A DNA stretch of 64,000 nucleotides from Ryuthela nishihirai (lineage: Eukaryota > Arthropoda > Arachnida > Araneae > Heptathelidae), in the NCBI GenBank assembly GCA_038380435.1, contig JAWZYU010000034.1:37820901-37884900 (forward strand), read 5' to 3'. A model generated the notes under the pieces. It saw only the letters and a list, made by a program, of their open reading frames with translations. It did not search any database and was not told where the DNA came from. Positions 38,601-50,600 of the stretch are shown piece after piece (positions within the stretch are counted from its first letter, which is position 1; each line of letters begins with the position of its first letter). Position numbers and translations under genes: made by a program.

Positions 38601-41600
38601 GATGTCCAAACTGGTTTGCTTGCTTCATTTTACTGTGGAAATTATTGAGTAACTATGAAAAAGTAACTACTGAAACAAAAAATGCCGCAATAGTATGCAA
38701 AAAAGAAGAAACGCTCTACAACTACAAGAGTGGGCACTACCGTACACTCTTAAAGATCTTCCCAATACAGCACAAGAAAAACGAAGCAAGCAAACTGCAG
38801 TTTGGATGTCTGCTAACAGCAACTGAAGGAAACAAAAAGGATGGCACATGCCAACCTCATAGTCCTAGTAAATGGTGCAATGCTGCATCAAAATGCATCA
38901 GACAATGTAGATAGTTGTAATTTTTTTAAATCATCCTTGTAATACTTGTGGAAACAGTAAAGAATTGGTTTTATTGATGCTTGTATTTGTCAACTATTTT
39001 AAATGTGAACTGTTCCAATAGTCAACTAGTGGAAGAAAAGGTTAGGAAGTGATGTATCAACAGACATTTTCAAGCCAGCAGATGTATATCCTGATTATAT
39101 CATAAGGATGTTCTCCCACTGCCTCAAAAAAAGTCTGCTCGAACTTCCGAATATGAATGTAAATGTGGTCAGTACTTGAATTAGTTGGGTTGGGTTGTTT
39201 TACCTCTGAGCGGCACTTTTTTGCACACCATGGGCTAAATGGCCAGGTCACATGGACCCCGAAGGCTCAGAGAAGGTTGGGGGAGGGGACCCACTGGAAC
39301 AGCTGTTGGGAGACAGATGGTAGCCTCCCGTCAAGGCCATCCAGCGTGTTCTTTAACGTGCACAGGATATGGCTCTCCCGCACATGGGGGCCACGGCTTA
39401 ACATCCCATCTGACGGACGGCGGCCTTTACAAGCCCATCGGTGTCCCCTACTGACCGTGGGCAGGGCGGGGAATTTTTGCGGAGATGAAAAAGGCAGACA
39501 TCAACTGGATGACCAATAGTCCGTAGTGCAACATATCTATCAGGTTTGGCAATTTTACCACTTAAGGGTAAGGATTCAGAACACAGATTTGGCTCATGCA
39601 ATGAGAAGAAACACAGTGTTAACAGTGTTACATTTTCATTGTGCTTCATTTTCATGTTATGTGTTCACCTTAATCATCATGTTCACATTATCAGTGTATG
39701 AAATTTAGTTGTTAGTATAAATATGTGAAATTTATTCTGCCTACTCATTCTACCATCAGCTACATTCTTCTACCAAGCACTAATTAATGTAATCTAGATC
39801 AAACAAATTTTAGTGAAATAAACAAAGGGATTATTCTTATATATTTCAGTATATAATTAAGGTAAAAATTTTATATCATTGTGTAATTAAGAATACAGAA
39901 ACTTTAAAAGTGGCACAAGTGCTGTAAATTTTGTTGTAAAGATATTAGCATACTATTTTCACTAATGCAAAGAAATGGATGTCATTTGTTCAGAGTTGCC
40001 ATTTGGATTCAGTAGAAAAATTTGGAGAGTTCAATAGAAAATTTTTGTGCTATTCAGCAATTCAAAATTTTCTCTGTATATAGGAAAAATGTATTAGATT
40101 TTCAATAATTGCTGCTGTATTAGAACTGAATCACTATACAAATAGCCACAGCATTGGTTTGTGTACATTATGTATAGAGGCAGTTCTCACTTAAATTCTC
40201 CTATAACAAATAATTTTTATACATATATATATTTTTACACAGGCAGTTCTTACTTAGCCAAGTTTCACTATAACAAATTTTATTTCAGACATTTTTTCTC
40301 AATATTAATAAAAATTTCTTATAGCCCACAAAAGTAGCTGTGTATTTGTTCACCATTTGTTAACGGCTTGCCTTTCTGTATGTAGATAATATGAATTTGG
40401 TTTCCATGTATGTATATCTAGATTGGTGTCTAGTCAGTTGGTCTTCCTCAACTTGTCACAATGGGAATAAGCTCACTTTATTTGCCCTTACAATTTGGTG
40501 ATCAAGAAAACTTTTTGAAATATTATCAATGGGTCATAAAAATGCTGTTGTATAAAGTGAGAGTTCAAGTAAGAGGAAAGCCATCAGTTTTGACATGAAG
40601 AGAAATATCATAGAAATGTGTGTGAATGGTGTTTGCAATATGAAGATTAGTAAGCATGTTGAACTTGACTCTGAGTTTGGTTGCAATGATTTTGAAAGGG
40701 TAAGGATAAAATTATTGGGGAAATCTGCAATGCTACTATCATGACATCAATGAGACAAGTTTTGAAAGAATTTAAATAAAATGAATATAATAAAAACTTA
40801 GAATTTAATTTTTTTAATTTGTTTGAAAGAATTTAATATAAATATGTTCTTGCTCTTATTTTTTTCTTTATTTTGCTATTATGTGGTATACCAGGAATCA
40901 ATAAATAATTTCTCTTATTTTGATACTTTTATTCTTGTTTACTGAATGATATTCTAGAACCAATTAATTTGTTATAGCAGGAACTCCTTTTATATTGGTT
41001 GTGTGCCTAAACAACAACATTGATTGCTTTCATATTTGGCTCAGAAATGAATTTACTGTGGATGTGCTGGACTGTTGTACTGGGAACAGGATGTTAATAT
41101 GAACATTTCTTAAATTTTTGATATTCTTGAAACGTTTATGTTAGAAGGTAATCAATGATGCAGTAGTATCATCTGTTCACTAAACAATGAATTACATGAT
41201 GTATAATTATAAGTATAGTTAAGGACTTCTGAAGGAGTTATGTAAATTTCATAACACCTTGAGTGGGGAGGACAGTTTAGTGATTGTTACATTGCATTTC
41301 AAGGTGAATCAATGACAGTTCAAAAGTGGTGTTATGTAGTGTTAAAATGGGTTACTTATTTATGTAGTCAATATTTATTTGTTTCTGATAAAAGGATTTT
41401 TTTTTTGCATTATCATTTATAATTAACTATTACTACTGTAACATTCATCTGCTACATTGATTATTATTCATAAAGTATTAATGTGGTCTTTATTTATGCC
41501 TGCCAGTCTTTATGTAGTTATAAATGAGACATAGAATGAAGGAGGATTAAAATTCATATAAAACAGTATTAATTTATAAGTAGCCCACTACTTGGATGAA

Positions 41601-44600
41601 AAATATTTCAAAACCATTTCATGAATTTTGTGAAATTACTCTTGATATGAAGGAAATTATTCTGAATTGTTTCTTATGTAATAATAATATATTAATTATA
41701 CAATAAAATTTTATCTATCCAGTTTTAAATAATTGAATCTCATTGTTTCAACATTATATTAATGGTGTAGCTTAATTATTGCCAAGTTAAAACGGTTTGC
41801 TTTTAGAAAACCTATTGATTTTGTATTAAATATTTGTGACCTTTTAACTGAGTATATGATGTATCACAACTAACTGGAGGTACTTGAAATTAAATATTGT
41901 AAGTCCTCAGATAATGGCATTTATACATTATAACCACCCAAATACCAATTCCCCACAATTCTGCTGTTTGAGCAATTTCATTGAATTTTAGCGTTGCACA
42001 TGAATTTTAATAGCTTTGGTTGGCAATAATAAGTCTAAAATGCTCAGTTAACCCAGTGTTGTAATTTTGGAAGCATTATTCCAGTGTTTCCATAACATTA
42101 ATTACTTTTGTATTTTTATAATATTAGTTGTGATTAATATCATCGTACAAAAAAAGAGAATTAGTGATGCAAAAGTGTGTAAAATTTTGTTACAGTTAAG
42201 GTACAGTTTTGAGTTTAAAATGCATATAAAGTGTGGTGACTCAAGGTAAACGTTAGTGATGAAGCTAGGTCACTGAACTTGAATTGTTTAAAATGATTTT
42301 GAGAAGCAAAAAAAGTACTCAAGCACACAAAAAATGCTGATAGTTTTAAAGCAAAAGTGCTATGGAAGAAATGGAATGTGTGATCGGTGAAATGAATAGA
42401 CTTTTACATATTTGGATAGAGGATTAGTCTCTGAAATGAATTTCTGACTGAGTTGTGTGATAATTAATGCTATAGTTAAATCTCAAAGAGATTTGAAGCA
42501 GTGTATTGGAAAAAGTGCTTCTGATGAATCTGAATATAATCATGGATGATTTAGAATGTTTTAGGTAAGGGCAAATTAAGTAATCTTAAGGTGACTCTGA
42601 AGCTGCAAGTGCTGATATCGAATCAGTCTAATTATTTTTTGACTAACTTGCAGAAATTTTTGAAGTGAGTGGTTATTGTGGTATGAAAGTTTACCCAGTG
42701 CACGAGACAGGGTTCTGAAAAAATATTTCTGTGAGAACTTATCTTGCTCAGGAGCTGAAGACTCCTGAGCAAGCATCACATCTGATGCTGCAGATAGTCA
42801 AATTTTGAATGTTTTTGGTTAGTCTATAATATTTAGCATGCCATGGAAAACTGGTTGTGCATGGTCTTAAATTGAGGAGATAACCTTAAAGGGGGCATGG
42901 AAGAAGTGGTGTCCACAGTTTGTTCCAAGGTTCAAGGATTTGAGTATGTATTAGAAGAAATCAGAAAGGAAGTTGCTGAATTACGTAGACAGTTCAACCT
43001 AGAAGTGGATGAAACATGTGGACGATATGATTGCTTTATAATATAGAGTCCATGTGGAATGAAAGTCTTGACATGCAGTGAACCATAGAAGAAGCAAAAA
43101 AGGATAATGAGAATGAAGCAGCTGCTAGCTCAGCTCAAGCTGAAGGTATAACTTTGAAGCAGGTTAGTGAGGCATTCTAAAAATTGGAGGAAATTTGTGA
43201 ATGAACATAATGATCTAAATTCATAGAGAAGTTCCTGGGTACAAAGAGATGTAGTTATAAGTTGCTATAAGGTTCTTCGCAAGGAAAAGAGGAAATAAAC
43301 TGTTCAGTTATTTTTCAACTGCCATAAGAAATTTGATAAGATTCCTACAGAGAAGGATGAAGAACCTTCTACATCTGCAGAATTGCTCAACTTCCTCCTT
43401 TTCCTTCTCATAATATGATAATTAAATCTTCAAATGCCTTCAGTTAAAATTGTCTGATCCTGTAAGCCTCTAAAATCTTCAGGGAAGAAACTAGAATAGG
43501 ATTTAATCTAGATAAAAAACTAGATATAAACTGTATACACTGAGTTAGACTAGTCATATATTGTGTAAATAATAAAGGATATTTTAACCAAGGTCCAGGA
43601 AAGTAACTTCCACTTATAACATGTAACCTATGGGAAAGCATAAACCAGATATTGATGCATTTTTCCAGGAAGGAATTTATGCTACTATCTGAGGACTATC
43701 ATGCTATGTGGCTGTTAATTTTGTGTTGCAAAATAGTAAATGGGATAATTTTCTCATATATTTGTTTGCAGATTGGGACTCGATATCATAAACGTTTAGC
43801 AACCCGAGTTGGTCAAGGATTAGTGGATGCTATTTTCACAATTTTACTGCTGCAGAGAGGAACTTCTTTTACATACTATGGTGATGAATTAGGAATGGAA
43901 GATATATCACCAAATGATACAAAAGAAGAACTACCTAAGGTATAATATATCCTTTTACAGTTATTCGTATTTTAATATATTGTAAAAATAAACTTGTAAC
44001 TGTCCTTCCATTACAAATGACAGTTTAGTTATGTAATCTTATGGGGTTATGTCTGATTATTTTCTGGCTGTCAGTATTTTCTCAAAGTGTCTTGCCCATG
44101 TTTACCCAAATGATGTGTTTTCATATCTTGGAAAGTTAACTGCTGCTTTTGGCACTTTGAAATGCTCAGGGTTTGTTGTAGCATCTGTTGGTAGAATTGA
44201 AAGATAATAGTTGAAGTCATTCGTTTAATAGTAAAGAATTACAGGATATTGTAATATCCTATGATAATATTTATAAATAATAAGCTGGAAAAAAAATGGT
44301 TTTTATGACAAAACCAATTTTTTTCAGCTTATTATTTCATGAATTCCATGTCTATAGGACATATCCTATGATTCTTTACTACTGAATTATTGATTTAATG
44401 CCATGAGCATGAGTGACAAATATTTAATTTCATCTCTATGAGGCAATACAGTTGTCCACTTCCTAGATAGAAACCCGGAAAGCTTTTTTGTCACACTAGC
44501 TGAAGAAAACATTAGCCGATGATGGTGTAGTGGTAGCATAACTGGCATGTTTCCAGGAGATATGAGTTCGGATCCCACTCACGGCAAAACCAATTTTTTT

Positions 44601-47600
44601 TATAGTTCATTTGTTTAGTTTTATTTCAAAATATGCTAAAATAAGGACTAATTTAATCCTTTAATACAGCTATTCAAAGCATCAATTTGCAATACATACT
44701 TTTTGGAATAGTGTAATTTTAGTAGTAATGACTATCATGATTAAAAAATCTGATAATTTGTAAAGTACATGTATAGTTTGCATGTGTATAGGTCTGTCCT
44801 TAACCCTTAAAGTGTCAGGTTTCTGAAACTGGCCTCATTCTGGTGGTTAAATTGATTTTGAAGTGTTTTCAGAAAATAAAATGTCCAATTTAGAACCACA
44901 TATTGAAGTAAATAATGAAGGGAAATACTCATGTTATATACCAAAACAAAGAACATTTAATTGTGATTAATAAAATGGTGAAAATTCAAAATAAAAAAAA
45001 ATACCAGTTACAGTTTTTAAACATTTTTTAAAATATTGCAAAATTTTAATATATATATTTTTTAATTTTTACCTGGTACAAATAAAAAAAGGAGTATTTT
45101 TTTCATTGTTTCCGTATTATTTTATTCCAATAATTTTTCCACTAGAATGAAAAAAAGTCTTTGAAATCGAAAGGCTGCTAAAATGTTGACTGAGAGTGTT
45201 TGGCAAAGTTAGGGGATGACACAACTTCTGTTAGTAATGAAATCAATAACTTATGTTAAAAGTTTAGAAAGCATAACAACTCTACTACAGCTATAAAAAT
45301 GTCAACATACCAGAAATCAAAAACTGATTGAAAATCTGCTACAGTGAGGCAGAATAAAGAAAAGACTAAATTCCTGTTTGATGCTATTTACAGTGATTCA
45401 ACATGTGTATATGATCGCTATAGGCTTGTATAAGTTTACTACTTTTTAACTTTTTCATTTTTCTTTTCAAGCAGATTCAACAGGAAAAAATATATCATAG
45501 ACAAATGTTATTTTCAAGATTTGATTCAAAACAGTAAAAAAAATGCTGATTTCTGTTCCAAAAAAAAAAATTATGTTCTTGCATTATGGAATGGTAGATT
45601 GACTCTGGATCTCAAGAATCGGAAAAGTGAAAATGGTGCACTCGGCTTGGACATGCAAAGGGTTAATTATTGCTTAGGAATAATATAAAGTCTATCCAAT
45701 TTATTTTGACCATCTGCAAGAGAAATGGCTGAGGCAGGCCTGAATCTGAAAAAATGTAAAGGGGGAACCAAGTGATCTGAGTGAAAGAAGAGGCCAAGAT
45801 TGAGGAGAAGTACCATTCTGGCATAAAATGCTTCACTTCATTTTAGTGGTCTATGAAATATTTCTTGAAAATTAAGTTTAATATATATGTATGCAATATT
45901 TTTTCACCTTCATTCCAGTTATTAGCATTATCAACAGAGGGAAGGGTTTCCTTGGTCTCTTCCTCTAGATTCCTGATGCAACAAGCACCACTAACCTGTG
46001 TTGTGAACATCACCCTTAACCTTTTGTATTGGAATTATGCTCATTGCCAGTGTTTGTGTTTGAAAGAATGAAAAATAAAATTAGATGCAAAAACACAATG
46101 GAGAGAAATTAATAAAAAGAAAATTAGCTAAAATGTCACTTTTTTTTGGAAGCCAACAAATGATACTGCAGTGTCTCCATACATGTGAGCAGTGCAGTTT
46201 TAAAGTTATTCTAAGTCAAGCAGGAAAATTTTCAATATTAAGGAAACTATAGAAATATCTGAGTCCTTAAATATTAGATAAATTTTTTATATCTGAAATT
46301 TAAAGTTTTAGCTCTGTCTCAGCTTCTTTTATGACCTACTAGGTTCATACTCCTGGCCTTGAATCCAAGATTCAAATATCAGTGGGATATTTAAGCCCAC
46401 TTTAGATACAACCATAAATAATGCACCATCTATGGTTAGACACTACAATTGCAATATTATTTACTCTCAGTCAGGGGCATAGCAAAGGACTATTTCCTCC
46501 CCCCCCTTTTTTTTTTTACATCTCACCTAAATTTTGCCAAGCCACTTCAAAATTTGCCAACTCACCAAGATTTTGCCAAGTTACCTCAATTCTTCCTACT
46601 CTACTTAATTTTAGAAAAACAATCTCAATTTTCACAACTCACCTGTATTTTATCAAGTTACTTCGAATAGAATTTTGCCAACTCGCCATAATTTTACAGA
46701 ATAAATCTGAATTTTTAAATCTCACCTCAATTTTACCAAGTCACTTCCAATTTTGCCGAGTTGGCTTGATTTTTCAAATTCTCCTTAATTTCACAAAAAC
46801 AATCCCAATTTTCACAACTCACCTGGATTTTATCGTCACAATTTTGCCAACTCTGATTTACTTTAGTGGGGGAGCTCTTCCCTCATCCCTCCATAATCAT
46901 GCCCCTTCTCTCAGTTCAAAAACATTTTCATGCAAAAATAAGATTGAGGTACAGTGCTTTATAGGGGCGGGGGTGGCTCAGTCGGTAGCGCGCAAGGCTC
47001 GTAATCTGTAGTTCCCAGGTTCGAGTCCCAGCTTGGTCAGCGTTGAGATTTATCTCCAAAAAATTCCCCGCCCTGCCCACGGTCAGTAGGGGACACCGAT
47101 GGGCTTGGAAAGGCCGCCGTCCGTCAGATGGGACATTAAGCTGTGGCCCCGTGTGCGGGAGAGCCATACCCTGCGCACGTTAAAGAACACGCTGGATGGC
47201 CTTGACGGGAGGCTACCATCTGTCTCCCAACAGCTGTTCCAGTGGGTCCCCTCCCCCAACCTTCTCTGAGCCTTCGGGGTCCATGTGACCTGGCCATTTA
47301 GCCCATGGTGTGCAAAAAAGTGCCGCTCAGAGGTAAAACAACCCAACCCAGTGCTTTATAAGCCTGGAATTGAATCAGAACCATTGGCTTGAAAAGGCAT
47401 GGTTCTGAGAACCAGTGTTTTTTTGGGTCAAGTTTGAATATGATGTTCAGTCTGTTTAGTAAATTTGTTCTAGACTTTCCTTGTAGTTCCCAGGTTCGAG
47501 TCCCAGCTGGGTCAGCGTTGAGATTTATATCTGCAAAATTTCCCCGCCCTGCCCACAGTCAGTAGGGGACACCGATGGGCTTGGAAAGGCCGCTGTCCGT

Positions 47601-50600
47601 CGGATGGGACGTTAAGCCGTGGCCCCGTGTGCGGGAGAGCCATACCCTGCGCACGTTAAAGAACACGCTGGATGGTCTTGACGGGAGGCTACCATCCGTC
47701 TCCCAACAGCTGTTCCAGTGGGTCCCCTCCCCCAACCTTCTCTGAGCCTTCGGGGTCCATGTGACCTGGCCATTTAGCCCATGGTGTGCAAAAAAGTGCC
47801 GTTCAGGGGTAAAACAACCCAACCCAACAACCCTAGACTTTCCTTCCAATATAGCTGGTAATATGTATGTAAATTGCCATTATAATTTCATTTTTAAAAT
47901 TCAAAATGTAATAGGATGCCTAATACTATGTGGGGGTGTGGGTGACTCAGTTGGTAGTGTGCCAGGCTCGTAATCAGCCATTCCCAGGTTCGAGTCCCAG
48001 CTGGGTCAGTGTTGAGATTTATCTCCGCAAAATTCTCTACCCTACCCACGGTTAGTAGGGGACACTGATTCGCTTGGAAAGGCTGCTGTCTGTTGGATGG
48101 GATGTTAAGCCGTGGCCCCATGTGCGGGAGAGCCATACCTTGTGCACATTAAAGAATCTGCTGGATGGCCTTGATGGGAGGTACCATCTATCTCCTAACA
48201 GCTATTTAAGTGGATCCCCTCCCCCAACCTTCTCTGAGCCTTCTGGGTCCTTGTGATCTTGCCATTTAACCCATTGTGTGCAAAAAAAGTGTTGCTCAGA
48301 GGTAAAACAACCCAACCTAATACTACATTAGCTAAAAATGTAGTGGGTTGTTTTTAGGGTATCTAATATGAAGTTTTTTTTATTGTTAGTTCCTCCACTA
48401 ACAATTTAAATAAGAAAATATTGGTTTAATTATTAGTTTTGCTCAATAATCTTATATCCATTGAAGTATTACTAAATGCACTTCAGAGGAACATTTTACC
48501 TAATTTATTACTTGGTTAAGAATAACAGTGCTGAATACTTGTAATTAACTGAACAGATTTGCTATATTTACTTGAAATTAAGATGCACAATTTTTGTTAT
48601 TTCCCTCTTAGAAATCAAAGTGAGGCTTAAAAATAAGTGTTGCATAGAATGGAATTGACTCTAGTGGATGGTTGGGGTAATCTCTCAGTCTTCTTCCTCC
48701 CACCACTAATTGCTTTGACAGATGGATGATGATGATAAGGAAGGATTACTCAGTTATTCTGCATCCTCTTCCAGCTTGAACAAAGCGTGCTTTGACTTTG
48801 CTTTATTTAGTGTTCTCATTTTATTAATAGATATGAAGATTGCTAAGTTGATGCACAAAACATTTCTAAGATTTTAGAAATGTTTTTTAAATAAACAGCC
48901 ATATGTTCTTCAGTATCATCTACTAGTCCTAGTTACTTTTCGTAGTAAATAGCTGTGTGTCTTTAGTAAATAATTGTTTTTATTTTTTAATTTTCATAGT
49001 AAACAGCTGTATATGTCTCAATATCACATACTGGTTATATACATAATTTTCATAAGAAATGTTTTGCGACTTCAGTTAGCACATGTCTCAGAAGTGACAA
49101 CAACATAAGTGCTAGTTTTAATCCTTTCACTCCAATACTGGCCCAAACTGCAGGTAGGAGGTAGTGAAGGGGAAGGAATAACCTTGATTGGAAAAGTCCA
49201 TTTAAGATCTTGGCTGTTTTGGGTGGTGTGGTAGGAAAAGGGTTAAATGATAAGTCCTTCTTTATGTAAAAATTAATAGCATTGATTTTTTAACTATTAG
49301 CTTTTTCTTAAAATTATTATTAATAAATTATTACACTATGCATAATACTGTGGTTCTGTTTTGTGAAAAATCTATGGCTTATTCATACAGCCAAAAGCAA
49401 AAACTTCGTTTTTAGCATTGAGATGCCAAAAACAGTGTGTTCAAATAAATATGACAATCAAAATGAATTTTGATGTATAATATATGTATTGTAATAATTT
49501 TTTTTTTGTATAGCCCGAAATCTGCCATAATAAACAAGGTGTGATGCAGTGGAACAATGATGCTAATGCAAGTTTTACTAATGCATCAGACAAGCCTGTG
49601 CCTTTGAATGCTAATTACTACACAGTCAATGTAGAAGTAAGTGAATTTCTTATGACTTAAGGATATGCTTGCTATAATTATATATTTATACAACTGAAAA
49701 TTAAAAGTTTACTTCAAAAGTATTTTTTGTTTATTATTTAAAATTTTCAAAAAAGTGCAGGCACTTTTAAATTAAAATTTTGTGTTTCAATTTCATGTGT
49801 CAGGGGAAAAAAATCCCTTTTAACATCCAACAGGTGGTGGCAGAAAAAGCATTTGACATAAAAAAATCAGGGGTATGTCATTAACTTTGGATACTGGCTG
49901 TATATAATCAGGAGACAAATTTGTGATCTTAAGGATTATACCATGAGTTTCAAATCCATTGCTTTTATATTTGAAGAATTAAAACTCTTTAAAGCTCATA
50001 TTATAGCAATTATTAAGTAGTGGATAACCTTTCCATTACTTAATACTAAAGAATGCATATGTAGCTTATACTTATACTTATCTTATATACTATACTAGCT
50101 ATAAGAATGCATATGTAGCTTATACTACTAGTTTTTGCTTTTACTTACTGACTTCTACAGGTCACTAGTTCAATCCCAGTTAGAGCAAGCCTCATTTTGG
50201 GTTGGGTTGTTTTACCTCTGAGCAACACTTTTATTGCACACCATGGGCTAAATGGCCAGGTCACATGGACCCCGAATGCTCAGAGAAGGATTGGGGGAGG
50301 GGACCCACTGGAACAGCTGTTGGGAGACAGATGGTAGCCTCCCGTCAAGGCCATCCAGCGTGTTCTTTAACGTGCACAGTGTATGTCTCTCCCGCACACG
50401 GGGTCACGACTTAATGTCCCATCCAACGGACGGCGGCCTTTCCAAGCCCATCGGTGTACCCTACTGACTGTGGGCAGGGCGGGGAGTTTTGCGGCCTCAT
50501 TTTGGTAAAATCAAAGTGGATCTGTTTGAGTCTGAATTGGTTAACAGTGATGTTTGCAAATTCCAGTATTTTTTTTTCTTTTATCAACAGTTAATTTAAA

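Noticed and set aside
38576..38914. 112-codon + strand frame and its 60-codon - strand partner
   Set aside because: Both arise from the inverted arms of the foldback element and resemble no protein.
43652..43771. Extending exon F upstream to the ATG at 43652
   Set aside because: The upstream part lacks family similarity. The tttgtttgcag acceptor at 43761-43771 and the alignment (IGTRYHK following WM of exon E) fix the exon start at 43772.
46421..47011. 196-codon + strand frame
   Set aside because: It covers the degenerate 22-24 bp / 180-bp tandem repeat and the start of a SINE-A. Repetitive peptide, no family.
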